Below, piece by piece: positions 52,495-61,943 of a DNA stretch of 64,000 bases. The position numbers were made by a program, and so were the translations under genes. Numbering within the stretch: the stretch's first letter is position 1; every line of letters begins with the position of its first letter. This stretch comes from Membranipora membranacea (Eukaryota > Bryozoa > Gymnolaemata > Cheilostomatida > Membraniporidae). The stretch covers positions 25,420,001-25,484,000 of the forward strand of contig OU612065.1 in assembly GCA_914767715.1 (NCBI GenBank), written 5' to 3'. The notes below the pieces were generated by a model, which did no database searches, had not been told where the DNA came from, and saw only the letters and a list, made by a program, of their open reading frames with translations.

Positions 52495-55400
52495 CTATAT
52501 ATTGTACACTTATATATTATATACTAACTCTATGGTGGAACTTATCATCAACTATCTGTCAATCACCTAGCCTGTCCAAAAAATACGCTTAGATTATTAG
52601 TTCATGTTTTAGTTACTAGCCGCATGTCACTTTAAGCTGTAGAAAGCTGTGGATGACATATGCTAAGTCAGTTGTATCAAAAGCTACGTATGTTTCTTAT
52701 TTCAAGTGCATCGCTATCCTCGTTTTTTATTGCTGTTTACTTTGTAGCTTTTGTTGTGACAAAACTTCATTTTTAGCCAGCAATGATCAAACCTCTACAC
52801 TACACACGTTCTAACACCAGACGGTATCGCCCCTAATGCTTACAATTCACCCTTGCAAAAAATTATTTATGTGCTGGAGTTGAGAAGTTTTTCACACTAC
52901 TCCATAACCGTTCCATTGAGTTTTCCTCTCAGCATTTAAAAGTGGAAAACCCTAATTTTCATACCTAAATCATCATTGTTGGGCTGACAGAAAAATTGCC
53001 TCATAATTCAAGATGGTGGTAGGTTTCTATTTTGGTAAGTCGTAAGGGATAATCATCCTAATTTTCTATCCATTAAAAAGTTTATATGTTTTTGTTTTTT
53101 GGCCTGTCCTCAATAATTTACCATTTGATACATGTCTTGACTTAAAATATCCTAAACTGTGTTTACAGGCGTAGAGATGCAGTGTATCGGTTCATTCAAA
53201 CTGCTGTTCTACCTGCTCAGAGTGCAGTTATCTACTGATGTACAATCTGCTGCTCTGGAAGTTATAAACATAGTGACCACCAATCAGGAGTGTGTAAATG
53301 ATATCGCAGCCAGCGAAGTGCTGGCTAGTCTTCTACTAGTCATACCTGCATTACCAAAGTCTACTATACTAGTACTAGAGACTCTGTACGCACTCATATC
53401 TAATACTAAAATAGTCAAAGAGCTCATGCTCCGAGGTAAGCTGCGAGTTAAATTGTTAAATAATAATGATTAGATTAATATATAAAAATATAAACAAAAT
53501 ATAAATAAGATAATAAATAAAAATGAATAAATATATTGTTAAATTATCAAATGATGATTAGCTGGAATTTAGATTTGCCAAGTTATGAGATCTTGAACCC
53601 CACACAATTTGACTACCTTTTTTTTAATTTTACGCCAATGCCATGACAAAGCTATAGACAAAAGTTTGATACCCCTGACTAATGATTCAAGGACATATTC
53701 AGAATCATGTTAGGCAAAATTGCCATGTGTGTTAATCACCAATTTTCCTTCCACATGTCGCACTTTTTCCCATTCAAACATCTTCTCTCACACATCTCTT
53801 CTCTCATTATCCAGGTGGCGTGTTATATCTGTTAGATTTATTCTGTAACAACACAAACCCTACAGTGAGGGAGAAAGCAGGCGAGCTGTTCGCTAAGATG
53901 CTCAATGATAAACTAGTCGGACCCAGGTGCAGAATCATCCTCAGCAAATTCCTGCCTGTTATATTCATGGATGCCATGAGGGAGTCACCGGAGGCTTCAG
54001 TTCACATGTTTGAAGGTGAGTTGCAGATATATCTCCTTGTGTGATCAAGGTTTTATATTAGGTGTATGTCATTATATATGCTTCACTTGTTATCAATACT
54101 TGTGGTGGTTGGAAGAGGCTCATCTGTTGGTCATAATGTTAATAATCATAGTGTTCTCTTTTGTGATTTACAGGAACTCATGAAAATCCAGAGCTGATTT
54201 GGAACGATGAAGCTAGAGAGAAAGTCTGCACTACAATCAGACAGATGGTCAAAGAGTAAGATAATATAAATTTATGAATTCACTAGTAACTTCTGCTATA
54301 TAACCAAACAACACGTTTTACCTGAGACCAGTTTGAGCTCATAACGGGCAAGGAGATCTTCAAAGGCAGGTTATAAAACACATTCCTATATGATTTCAGA
54401 TTCCACACTAAACAGAAAGCAGATCCTAATCACAGATTCACGTTAACTGAAGAGTTTGCTGTCGTATTCGCTGACGCTGCCGGTGAGGTCGTTGTGGGCG
54501 GAGTCTTCCTCCGTCTCTTCATCGCTAATCCCGGCTGGATCCTGAGAAAACCAAAAGAGTTCCTGACAGAACTTCTGGAGAAATGGTGTGCCATGACCTC
54601 GACCAACTCACCTAATGTAAGCTGAATTATCTCTTATCATAAACATGTAGTATAGCCGCTTGTAATAATATGTGCTAAGTCAACACCACTCAATTTCTGA
54701 ACAAAAGTCTATTTGCGACACAGATACATAAATAGGTATCCAATTCTGATCAACTATACAATGAGAAATTCCATTTTACACGTCACAAGAGATATCTTAG
54801 GCCAAGTTGAAGCAACAGTCACCAACTGCCTCAGCATGTAGGTGGCGCTGTTAGTTTATACACTTTTGTATGAGATTATGTATGTGTGTTCTTTTTGCAG
54901 GGAGAACAACTTGAGATGGTGACAACAGCTCTAGTGTTCTTCTTCAAGTCACAGCCAGTGATGTGTGATTCAGTACCTCAGCTCGGTCATCTACCCAGAC
55001 TACTGAAAGCTATGACTGCTCGTAATGATGCATTCCCTAAACACGCCATCCAGATCATTCATCAACTGTCGTCTTCTGAGGTATGAAATCTCCACTGTTG
55101 TGAACACACATTTCTGAAAATCCGTCATTTGTTCAAACTGCTACTTCAAAAGTTCTTAAAGTATTTAAATTGAATTTAATTCAAGCTGTCAAGTTGCCCA
55201 ATAATTTTATAAGAGGGCCCATTTCTGCCATTTTGCTAGTTAGCTAGAAATTAAATTCATATCTTCCTCACTGCCTCCTCGTTTGGTGAATTCAAGCTGT
55301 GGTTCACTTTATCATGGACTCAGTTTTAAATTGTGTGTATTGTTGTTGAGTAAGAGTTGCCCCCTCATGCTATAAGAGGGGCCAATTCCTTCAATGTTGG

Positions 55401-56782
55401 TAGTTATCTAGAATTCAAATCCTCTTCACTTCTTCCCATGCAGACATGTGTGAGGAGCTTAGCTGCTCAGCAGAGTATAGGACCTATAATGGCTGGTATG
55501 AAGGCAAGGCCTGATGCTGTAGGTATAGCATGTGAAGCGCTGAACAATCTGTTCTCTAAAGGGCAGGAAGACCTGGTATCACAGGCTCTGAACTGTGATA
55601 TTATACCATACCTACTGTCACTGCTAGATGGTAAGTGTTAAGTATTGGAATATGACTTGTGATTGTGTACTTATTTTTTCTCATCTGTCAATGAATTAAT
55701 TTCTTCTCATGGATCAGAAGTATTAACATAATCCAATCAGTTAGAACTTGAATTGATCTGATTTGCTGTCCCTACTAGCATGAGTAATATAGCCTCGTTT
55801 ATAAAACTCCTATAGTAACTAAATGCCTTCAGAGCTGGTGATTTGGGAAATTCTTGAATGCTACTAGGGACTGGCTTTTTCTTTGCAAGTCCCTTGTTTG
55901 TCAAAAGAAAGCTAATAATGCTATTCCAGATATGTCTGTAAGTATGTCAAACATAAAGATTATGCTCACTGTACTTGACAGTATTGTCAATATTGTTATA
56001 TAATACCTGAGTTTTTGCTCTACCATCTTAGGACGAATTGAAGGAGTGGAGAACCAAGCAGCAGTTAAAGCCCAAATTGTAAAGGCATTGAAAGCTATGA
56101 CCATGAGCCTTCAGTATGGTGAACAAGTTGCTACCATACTAGATAAATCACAAGTATGGAAAGAGTATAAGGATCAAAAGCATGATCTGTTCATCGCTAA
56201 CACTCCGATAGCAGGATATCTTACTGGAGGTATGTAATGCTTATTGTGTACCGGGTACTAATGAACAACAGCAAGATAAAATGCTTGTTTAAAAATGGCC
56301 GTTTTGAATATCTTTATTATTATGCGATTTTTTTGAGGTTTTCATATACATATTTATGTTATAAACAAACAAAAATAACAATTTTTTGACCTCATAAAAA
56401 TAAAGAAAAAAAAAATGTATATGCATGGAAATAATAATTAGTTGGGAAAAAAAGTTTACTGTATGTGCTTGACTGATATCTATTATGCTTTACTAAATTT
56501 AGGGTCATCCTGCTCATCGCAAGAAGCTGTTCCTTCAATAACATGAGCGCCCAACTCATATAAGTAGGGTTGAGGCTAACAGCATGAGTTCTACATAGGA
56601 ACCTGTTTCAATCATTGATCACTATACCAGTGTTTGTATAGTACAGAATCTAACACGATATCATTATATTTGTAGCTCCAAATGTAGCTGGATACTTAAC
56701 CTCAGGAACTAGTAGTACTATGCCTAATGCTCCACCGCCTGTAGTACAAGATACAAACAACCCTGATAATTTACTCGGTTGA
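23521..56782 (+). CDS. DNAJC13: DNAJC13 / RME-8, endosomal J-domain co-chaperone (whole gene)
   Basis: Forty-two coding exons sum to 6,714 bases and predict about 2,237 residues; from memory the human protein is about 2,243. Similarity is continuous. The N-terminus has TKHSWRGK and RVFSVGT, of the phosphoinositide-binding PH-like region. Four IWN-type repeats appear (LLWNYKTREEL near residue 770, EAIWNAEMR near 1205, YLIWDNATR near 1635, ELIWNDEAR near 1922). A GYF_2-like segment lies near 970-1030 ([15 protein letters not shown]). The J domain is near 1290-1355 with an intact HPD ([10 protein letters not shown]), the tripeptide needed to stimulate Hsc70 ATPase. The rest is armadillo-like helical repeat. 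In animals the protein sits on early endosomes, binds SNX1 and Hsc70, and promotes clathrin removal and retromer-dependent recycling. Two introns host other genes: 36333-40271 (caspase) and 44693-49879 (trypsin-like gene). The start ATG at 23521 precedes residues aligned to the family N-terminus. Exons are listed in three following entries. Confidence 0.96.
27702..27852. mobile_element. MITE, family with TIR TGTATATCTCTGATCG, copy 2 (inverted)
   Basis: An inverted relative of 16661-16818. It shares AATTCCTTGTGATGGTA, CTCATGCTA, GAATTAGTTCACTC and CTATCGATCAGAGATATACA in the same order. The left end is degraded (GTGATCGGCG). It lies in the DNAJC13 intron between 27397 and 27912. Confidence 0.7.
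28961..29029. mobile_element. 69-base hairpin MITE, TAGCCTG family, copy 1
   Basis: TAGCCTGTCTTAGCAAGCTT pairs with AAGCTTGTAAAGACAGGCTA around a C-run. GGACAATCT before and GGACAATGT after form a 9-base target duplication with one mismatch. A larger copy is at 38861-39029. Confidence 0.75.
31128..31644. mobile_element. 517-base MITE with long inverted ends
   Basis: ATAGACAGTTTTCTGA at the left mirrors TCAGAAAACTGTCTAT at the right. Further in, CCTCAATTCGGAGTTGTCCTC, CCAGTTTGGTACTTTTAACC and GGGTTATCTTGAAAACCGCTTA all recur as complements near the right end. Arms exceed 180 bases and the middle has no open frame of note. It lies in the DNAJC13 intron 31069-31872. Confidence 0.8.
34802..34981. 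mobile_element. Dispersed element with CCAGTCCCTAGTAGCA motif, copy 1
   Basis: ATATCTGGAATAGCATCATT, AGCTTTCTTTTG and CCAGTCCCTAGTAGCA occur in order, and the right end is TGCTACTAGGGACAGCC, an inverted repeat of the inner motif. The same modules appear inverted at 55765-55933. No coding capacity. Confidence 0.6.
35295..35460. repeat. Nested palindromic array of GATGGTGAGATGGCGC units
   Basis: About eight copies of GATGGTGAGATGGCGC or its complement GCGCCATCTCACCATC alternate, several joined by (CC)GATTGCGCCATCTC or CAATCGGTTAGCGCC. The block is therefore self-complementary at several registers. It abuts the A box of the SINE at 35461 and includes extra copies of that A-box sequence (GGCGCAATCGGTTAGCGC), so it probably arose by rearrangement of SINE 5' ends. 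Confidence 0.7.
35461..35640 (+). mobile_element. tRNA-derived SINE (second family), copy 1
   Basis: GGCGCAATCGGTTAGCGCGC is a typical tRNA A-box region, and GGGTTCGAGCCCC at 35524-35536 a B box. The body includes GTTCCAGCCCCCAGCACCCTC and ends AACCATGCACAATAAATGTT...CCACAAAACA. The same 3' end is also present upstream at 35249-35293, indicating a second, truncated or rearranged copy. A related copy on the minus strand lies at 60527-60650. Confidence 0.75.
37223..39615 (+). CDS. Caspase-like cysteine protease nested in a DNAJC13 intron
   Basis: Three exons, 37223-37296, 37579-38713 and 39181-39615, join in frame for 547 residues. The C-terminal half is a caspase (peptidase C14). The large subunit has the Arg of the S1 pocket ([10 protein letters not shown], Arg305), SGF near 323, the catalytic His in SVMSHGSEG (His363) and the catalytic Cys in LLQACQG (Cys410). 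The small subunit has PCRRN, in place of the usual SWRN, keeping the pocket Arg, then [13 protein letters not shown] linker of about 50 residues separates the subunits, as expected for proteolytic activation. The N-terminal 280 residues show no CARD or death-effector domain I can recognise; [11 protein letters not shown] looks like a single ankyrin-like unit. Caspases cleave after Asp in cell death and inflammation. The key residues suggest an active enzyme; initiator or executioner type is not decided. Strand is the same as the host gene. AATAAA lies at 40041. Confidence 0.85.
38861..39029. mobile_element. 169-base MITE, TAGCCTG family, copy 2, in a caspase intron
   Basis: The termini TAGCCTG and CAGGCTA are flanked by a perfect 9-base duplication, CTTCTAAAT (38852-38860 and 39030-39038). 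The right half (CCACCGAACAAAGCTTGTC) matches copy 1. The interior is larger and carries a CCCCTCCCCTCCCCTCCC run. Confidence 0.8.
40041..40046 (+). terminator. Candidate polyadenylation signal of the caspase gene
   Basis: AATAAA, 426 bases after the caspase stop and before the next DNAJC13 exon at 40272, so the nested transcript could end inside the intron. Confidence 0.4.
40272..44692 (+). CDS. DNAJC13: DNAJC13 exons 22-30, with the J domain
   Basis: Exons: 40272-40380, 40731-40955, 41237-41367, 41655-41856, 42295-42410, 42762-42973, 43356-43615, 43902-44018, 44528-44692. The first follows the caspase-bearing intron and restores the frame as [14 protein letters not shown]. It has a less common donor (GTTTGT). 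The J domain is split between exons 26 and 27: helix I (GAYKILGLA) ends the former, and [15 protein letters not shown] opens the latter. MITEs lie in the introns after 41856 and 42973. Confidence 0.93.
41919..42076. mobile_element. MITE with CAGTG ends and TA target site, copy A
   Basis: TA precedes CAGTGCAGTTCACTTAATTC, and GAATTAACTAGCTTACACTG is followed by TA. Repeated GAATTAA motifs inside resemble pogo/Tigger-type ends. Relatives lie at 43031-43174 and 47258-47795. Confidence 0.75.
43031..43174. mobile_element. MITE with CAGTG ends, copy B
   Basis: AGTGCAGTTCACTTAATACC at the left and GAATTAACCGGCTTACACTG at the right, followed by TA. It shares the middle block GCATTGAGATCTGG with copy A. 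Two relatives thus lie in successive-but-one DNAJC13 introns. Confidence 0.75.
45275..45280 (-). terminator. Candidate polyadenylation signal of the trypsin-like gene
   Basis: AATAAA on the minus strand, 274 bases beyond the stop codon and still inside the host intron. Confidence 0.35.
45554..48722 (-). CDS. Trypsin-like protease-fold protein with long polar N-terminus, antisense in a DNAJC13 intron
   Basis: Exons 48722-47989, 46811-45963 and 45869-45554 join in frame for 632 residues. The donors read GTGAGA and GTGAGT, the acceptors TTGTTGCAG and GTATTGCAG. Residues 1-244 are polar and probably disordered ([18 protein letters not shown], an acidic [12 protein letters not shown]). Residues 340-600 look like a chymotrypsin-fold peptidase (PA clan, S1-like): His357 in [10 protein letters not shown], Asp454 in [10 protein letters not shown] and Ser537 in VQGDSGCVV. 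The triad looks complete, but GDSGG is changed to GDSGC. About 97 residues separate His and Asp against about 45 in chymotrypsin, because of a basic and Gln/His-rich insertion. No convincing signal peptide: the first 18 residues are hydrophobic but Arg-interrupted, and MANSKVV could be the true start. It is probably intracellular. I recognise no named orthologue. The first intron carries a 538-base MITE. The link between exons 1 and 2 rests on phase and splice motifs only. Confidence 0.72.
47258..47795. mobile_element. 538-base element with CAGTG ends, copy C
   Basis: TA then CAGTGTAAGTCACTTAATTC at the left; GAATTAACCAGCTTACACTG at the right. The ends match copies A and B, but the interior is longer and distinct (ATTTTCGAATTAAATGGGTC), as expected of a fuller non-autonomous member. 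The right-hand TA is not conserved. It sits in the first intron of the trypsin-like gene. Confidence 0.75.
48723..49879. other. Rest of DNAJC13 intron 30, upstream of the trypsin-like gene
   Basis: AT-rich, no coding region seen. It should contain the promoter of the minus-strand nested gene. GCCATAGCCACTGGCCATAGGGCCATAG at about 48959 is a short repeated motif of no known role. Confidence 0.4.
49880..56782 (+). CDS. DNAJC13: DNAJC13 exons 31-42, C-terminal region
   Basis: Exons: 49880-50053, 50323-50436, 50785-50901, 51906-52089, 53169-53435, 53815-54015, 54174-54255, 54400-54616, 54901-55080, 55444-55630, 56032-56229, 56676-56782. They encode the last two IWN repeats and the armadillo-like C-terminus ([56 protein letters not shown]). 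The final exon ends in a Pro-rich tail and a TGA at 56780-56782. Exon 31, after the 5.2-kb intron, is less conserved than its neighbours but keeps frame and the ARKLS motif. Confidence 0.93.
51359..51615 (-). pseudogene. Possible protein-coding remnant in a DNAJC13 intron
   Basis: The minus strand reads an open frame of about 80 residues after an acceptor-like TTTTCAG. Its composition is protein-like ([20 protein letters not shown]). No domain is recognised, and I see no partner exon. It could be an exon of an unannotated gene, a transposon fragment or chance. Confidence 0.2.
52430..52533. repeat. TA-rich element with short inverted ends
   Basis: ATAGAGTTA at the left and TAACTCTAT at the right enclose TATATA runs, so the whole 104-base block can fold on itself. 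GTGGAAC occurs just outside both ends. It is in the DNAJC13 intron 52090-53168. Confidence 0.6.
55765..55933. mobile_element. Dispersed element with CCAGTCCCTAGTAGCA motif, copy 2 (inverted)
   Basis: GCTGTCCCTACTAGCATGA begins the element; TGCTACTAGGGACTGGC, AAAAGAAAGCTAATAATGC and TATTCCAGATAT follow. In reverse it matches 34802-34981. It lies in the DNAJC13 intron before exon 41. Confidence 0.6.
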
Positions 56783-58898
56783 GAATACAGTAGTGGATGG
56801 AATGAGTAAGCTGGAGGTTTTGACTTCGGGGAAACGCAGAAACTGCTTTAGAAACCGATTGAACAAGACAGGTGCTAAATTAGTTCTACAAATAAATTCC
56901 TTGTCTCAAGATTTTTTAGATTAAAATGAGACTCGAAATTGATAATAAAAATCTTCTTTTTTTCTGAATCATTAAGAGGTATTAATTAAAATAGGTACAT
57001 GCACCTTAGCGCCTCCAAGAGATTATATATATTAGGTATTTTATCACATATGATTTGATTGAGGGGCTGTCAATGCTCCCTGTTGTGATAGAAATTACCA
57101 CAATCATTTTTGCAGCTTAATTGAATACTCACCTATGATGCTGAGAATAAATATTTTTTGTGGGGCTTCCTTTTCTAGGTTATGTTTGTAATTTTTTTTG
57201 TAATTGATTCGATATAGTATTATTTAAGTACTATTAATTTTCAATTTATTGGTTCATCTATAATTATTATACAATACAACCTCTTTATTATGCTGCAAAC
57301 TGTTGTCAGTGGTTCTGAATCTACATTTACCATAAAATGTCTTCACACCAACTGCATAGTAAAACAGTGTTGAGCTTATGAGATAGCAATACGAAATTTG
57401 TTCACAGAATTGAATAATATTGTCTAGAAATTTAAAGAGCCATACAAAGCAAAGGTGTGAATACAAGCTAATTAAGAGTATAGTTTATAAAACATGCCAA
57501 CTTTTCTGTCCGTGCCAGCATACTTATGTGTGTGAAATGCCATGTCTTGACATTCTGACATTCTAAAGTGTATATATCCTAAATCACAAACAATTTTATT
57601 TCGGTTTTCTAAATGGCCGACAAGTCAATCTTTATCGGATACATACTAGATAACCACCTTTACTGAAAAAAAAATTGTCACATTTACCCATCCAGCTAAT
57701 CAATTATAGGATTATCCTTTCTTTTTCATAGAGGACATGACTCCCCTCACAACCCTAGCGTTATCACAAAGGGATTACAGACTTCACAAGCAAAGCAATT
57801 TATTGCTAGATATATTAATCCAAAACAGTGCCATGATTTGAAAACCAAAGACTTGGAAAGAAAGAGACGAAAAAATATATCTGGATTTGGGGAATCTATG
57901 TACGACGCAATGGAGTGTACCTTTACCTATATTCATACAACAAACTAACATAACGAATTTTGAAAAAAAAAGAATGAATTTTAATCAAACATTCAATTAG
58001 CAAAATAAAAGTTTTAAATAAATCTCCACCATGAGGTTTTTATGCTTTTCGAGGTAATTTTATGGAAAATACCTTCTTATATTACAGCATTCAGTTTACC
58101 CTTGCTTAAGTTCTATAGGAATCAATCAAATACACATGATTCGGTATGACAAGCGGCAATTATGTATCAAAATGTATCATTTCTAAATACCCTAATCATT
58201 CGTTTATATTCAGAGAAAGATGTGCATTGTGAACCATCTTAGCTGCCAGGCTGGCATAGTTTTTGACCTATCACTTTTCATTTTCTCTTTTGTCTTTAAA
58301 GTGAATTGAAAATGTACTTTCTTGAACCTCATTGATGGTTCAGTTGGTATTGTAACTAAGAGCCTCTTGAAAAACAAATGCGGGACTTATGCCTGTTGCC
58401 TAAATGGCTTGGATAGCAAATCCAATTTAGCCGTATAACAAGTATTACCATTATATATGACTTTGCTGTCGCAAAAGCTGATGGTAATCTAATTTCCGTA
58501 ATAAGCTTGTGCAAATTCAATACAGCACTTTGAAAAAGTTAGACAATCCAGTTAGCACTTGGTTATTGCCTGTCATGTTATTTCATTTGTTGAAAAGATA
58601 ACGTACTCAATCAATGTTGGTGAAGGAAATACAACCACAAACATTGCATCTGTATGTTTGCTTACAATGAAACCTGAGAGGTGCAAACTTAAATGGGATA
58701 TCAATATTTAATAGCTCTGAACTTGAACGGCGTGAAATGAGTTCACTTATTTATCAATAAAATTCAATAAGTTTGAGCTGCCAAGATTTTCAATCATCCT
58801 TATTGTCAGCATTGCGGCAGCATCGATAGTTGTGTCACAGTATTGATGGATGGTACGAGACTTCGCTAGCATTGCTTTAGAGTGTGAAGGTAGGAAAT
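56783..58898. other. DNAJC13 3' flank and intergenic DNA
   Basis: AATAAA at 56891-56896, 109 bases past the DNAJC13 stop, is the likely polyadenylation signal. The rest is AT-rich, without recognised genes, and includes the promoter area of the SLC46-like gene. Confidence 0.5.
56891..56896 (+). terminator. Candidate polyadenylation signal of DNAJC13
   Basis: AATAAA close behind the stop codon, in a short 3' untranslated region. Confidence 0.55.
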
Positions 58899-61763
58899 AT
58901 GGGGCTGACAGGCCTTGCTGCCGCTACTGTAGGATACCATGTGTTTCTCACCATAGTCACTCTTATGATTACGGTCACACAACAGATCCTGGAATATAAT
59001 CTGGTGGAGAATGGTGCAATCAGCTTCCACAAACGGACAAATCACACAACTGTCAGTATTTATGAGCAAGATGCATTACGTCTGCTTGATAATCTTCCAG
59101 CTTTGCTACCCCTCACAATAGGGATCTTATTTCTGGATCCTTCCAGCTCAAAGGTAAGTTTGCATCCTCAATTTATGAACATGCTAGTACCCAACCAGAT
59201 GGACCACTGGAAACAAAACCAAAAGCACCCCTGATCTTTTTATATTAGTCCAACTTTTATGTGAAGCTGTTATATTTACGTTTACGTTTTGTTTGTTTTT
59301 TTTAAAGAGGTTTTCTTGAAAGTTTTCAGATAACGGAGTAGTTAAAAGTAACTTGCTTTTATCGTTTTTGTATCTAGAGTTATGCATTTATTTTTAGTTT
59401 GCGTTTCGTCTACCGCTGATGGGACTGCTTTTAACGTCAATCATATGCTTACTACCTCAGACAGGAGGTTCCGGCACTGCAGCGTATTACGTTGCCTCAG
59501 TCACACATGGACTATGTGGTGGTGTCTACCTTGCAATGTTAGCAGCCCTATCCTATACTGCTACTAGTGATGGTAAACAAAAGTCTTCAATTCTCCAGCT
59601 TTTGTTAGAGTTCATGGATAGAGATTTTTAAATTCCTGTGATACTGCAGTTTAATTACAACTGGCATGCCTTTTGGAAATTTACAACTCATGGGTGAAGC
59701 ATCAACCTTTTTTTAGAATTATGGATTGCCATTGACACTTTCTCTATTCTCCATACAGAGGCAGGTTGTCTTTGTCTGCGCTATGGTAGAATGATGTCTA
59801 CAGTGTATTTCGGACAAGCTATTGGGAGACAGATCGCGTTCCACCTCATGCTTCACATCAAACCTATTCTGATTACAACTTGTATAACATGCGCAATTAT
59901 ACTGATTATATCATTCGTTTGGAACGGGGAACAGAAACAACAAGTGCCTGTATCCAAATCTACATCAACCAACTCCATAGCTACAACCCCAGGTGAAATA
60001 TAAAAAATGCTCATCAGCAGCACTATGATATTCTTCGCCATATTTCGCGATTACAATGCAGAATTTTGTGACAATGTCACAAAACGCTCCTGATGATAGC
60101 TTATACAAAAGCAAAAATCTGACCTAATAATCTGATGGAAAATTTGCAGTGTAAATGCAGCTTTATGCTGATTCCATTGACTTACTTCATTGATATCATA
60201 TATATCAGTGAAGTGTGTGAAGTGTGATCGTGCATCTCATGATGTTTGTTTCTCAATTTCAGTTTTCAATAATTATAATAATTTCAGAGCCAATATGGAG
60301 GTTACAACTCCTGTCCCCACTGCATCATTACACCAATCAGGAACTACATCACATACTGGTTCTGCTGGCCTGTACAGCTGTATATCAGGGCTGTCAGATA
60401 TCAGGAGTTGTGGCTACGGAAATCTTCATTACAGACCCATCTAAGCTTCACTGGTCCTCAGAAAGAGTCCATATCTTTGAATGCTCTGTTCTCATATGTC
60501 AAGGTAAATTTTAACTCTAGGAAGTAGATACTCCAGAGGGTGCTGGGATCTGGAACAGTCAATAAAGAATACTCCCACGGCGCACCTCAAACCCGCAGAA
60601 ATGGCCTGGTGGTGAATGGCACGCTAACCCGCTAATTATCTCACCGCCTCCCCCCCCCCTTTAGGACTGTGAGATCTTATACTATTGACTTAAAAATAAC
60701 AGAGCATGCCATACATGACCATGACATGGAGAAAATCTCTCGTTCTTTGACTTTATTAGGTGTTAAAACTATTCGATGATTGTGTAAATAATAATTACTG
60801 GAGAAGAACAAATACTGAGCTGCCCGAGCCAGATTATCAGTTGGCATGTAAATAGTTTCATGAAGATTGAATCTGAAATACATTTCCTTAAACCTTTTAG
60901 ATTAAAATACAGCAGCTACAGAACAAATTAAAAGTGCATCTAGGGTACTATGTGTGTGTCCCTACTTCTGAAAATCAATAACATAATGTTGAGTTGTACC
61001 AGAGCAATCAAAGCCACAAATAAGCATAGTGTTGATCAGTAACACATGGATTATAAATATCTATAAATTAAACTGATACCATACTGTATATGCTATGATA
61101 TGATATGATGCCAAAATAACATAGTTTGCTATTCAATTTCAGTCTTGATTATTTTTAGGAATTGCCAGCATATTACTGTTACCGATCCTGGTGAAGGCGT
61201 TCTATGTGTCTGAGCTGACACTTCTGATGATATGCATTGCTGCCCGAGTATTATCTCTGGCAGTCACAGGTTTCTCAACAGAGACCTGGATGGTTTACCT
61301 TACAATACCATTAGACTCTGTGAGTGGATTAGCAATCACCTGCTGTCTGACTATCATAACACAGCTGTCAAACTCACAAGACATCGGTAAAGTATTCAGC
61401 TTCATGATGATAGGCTGGGTTGTATCAGAGTGTGTGGGAGCATTGATATCTACAGTAATTGCACTCGAGCTCTACAATGTATTTCACGGCTCTGCATTCA
61501 TCATATTAGCTGTTTGTATGATGATACTTTTTGGCTGCGTCTTGTGGTTATCAGTGAACATACAGACTTACCAACATCAAACATTACTTAAGGATGTGAA
61601 AGATTGCAATGACGTTGGGAGTTCATCCAATTTGGAGATCGAGGCAGAGCAATGGCTCCTAAATGCATATGAGAATGCAGCCTGTACCACCAATGATGAG
61701 ACAGCTCCTTATGAGCAGGAGCCGTTGTCATTAGAAACGGACAAGTCAAGAAGCTTAGCATAA
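58899..61763 (+). CDS. Major facilitator transporter, SLC46-like
   Basis: Five exons, 58899-59153, 59398-59572, 59759-59992, 60288-60503 and 61159-61763, join in frame for 494 residues. About 11 or 12 hydrophobic segments are visible: VGYHVFLTIVTLMITVTQQI, LMGLLLTSIICLLP, YYVASVTHGLCGGVYLAMLAALSY, ILITTCITCAIILIISFVW, and several in the last exon. The order of features resembles SLC46 (proton-coupled folate/antifolate carrier family): a TQQILEYNLV segment after TM1, a TM4 followed by a SY-x-A-x-x-SD turn, and GKVFSFMM with an expanded TM11-TM12 pair near the end. An extracellular NHT sequon follows TM1. The classic SLC46 loop motif between TM2 and TM3 (DKxGRKP) is reduced to LDPSSSKFAFRLP. 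SLC46 carriers import folates or related compounds, some from lysosomes. Substrate here is unknown and the family call is by pattern only. The C-terminal 60 residues are acidic and cytosolic. Confidence 0.68.
60527..60650 (-). mobile_element. tRNA-derived SINE (second family), copy 2
   Basis: On the minus strand: GAGATAATTAGCGGGTTAGCG resembles an A box, CATTCACCACCAGGC matches copy 1 (CTATTCACTGCCAGGC), and GACTGTTCCAGATCCCAGCACCCTC matches the body of 35461-35640. The B box is degraded to GGGTTTGAGG. It lies in the SLC46-like intron between 60503 and 61159. Confidence 0.6.
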
Positions 61764-61792
61764 AGAAGAAATACAATGAAATTGGCTTTGTT

Positions 61793-61798
61793 TTTATT
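61793..61798 (-). terminator. Candidate polyadenylation signal of INTS9
   Basis: AATAAA on the minus strand, 146 bases past the INTS9 stop and only 30 bases from the stop of the convergent SLC46-like gene. Confidence 0.4.
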
Positions 61799-61943
61799 CT
61801 TCAAGCATTTCCATGCTTTCATGAGCGTATATTCATTTGTACAATATTTCACATTATATGTACATTAGTGTACTAACTAAACAATATAAGAAATATATTC
61901 TATATATATATAACAGTATTTGATAGATTATAGTTATTATAGA

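Noticed and set aside
58884-58898. Upstream start for the SLC46-like protein
   Set aside because: The earlier in-frame start would be GTG; the ATG at 58899 is the first real initiator.
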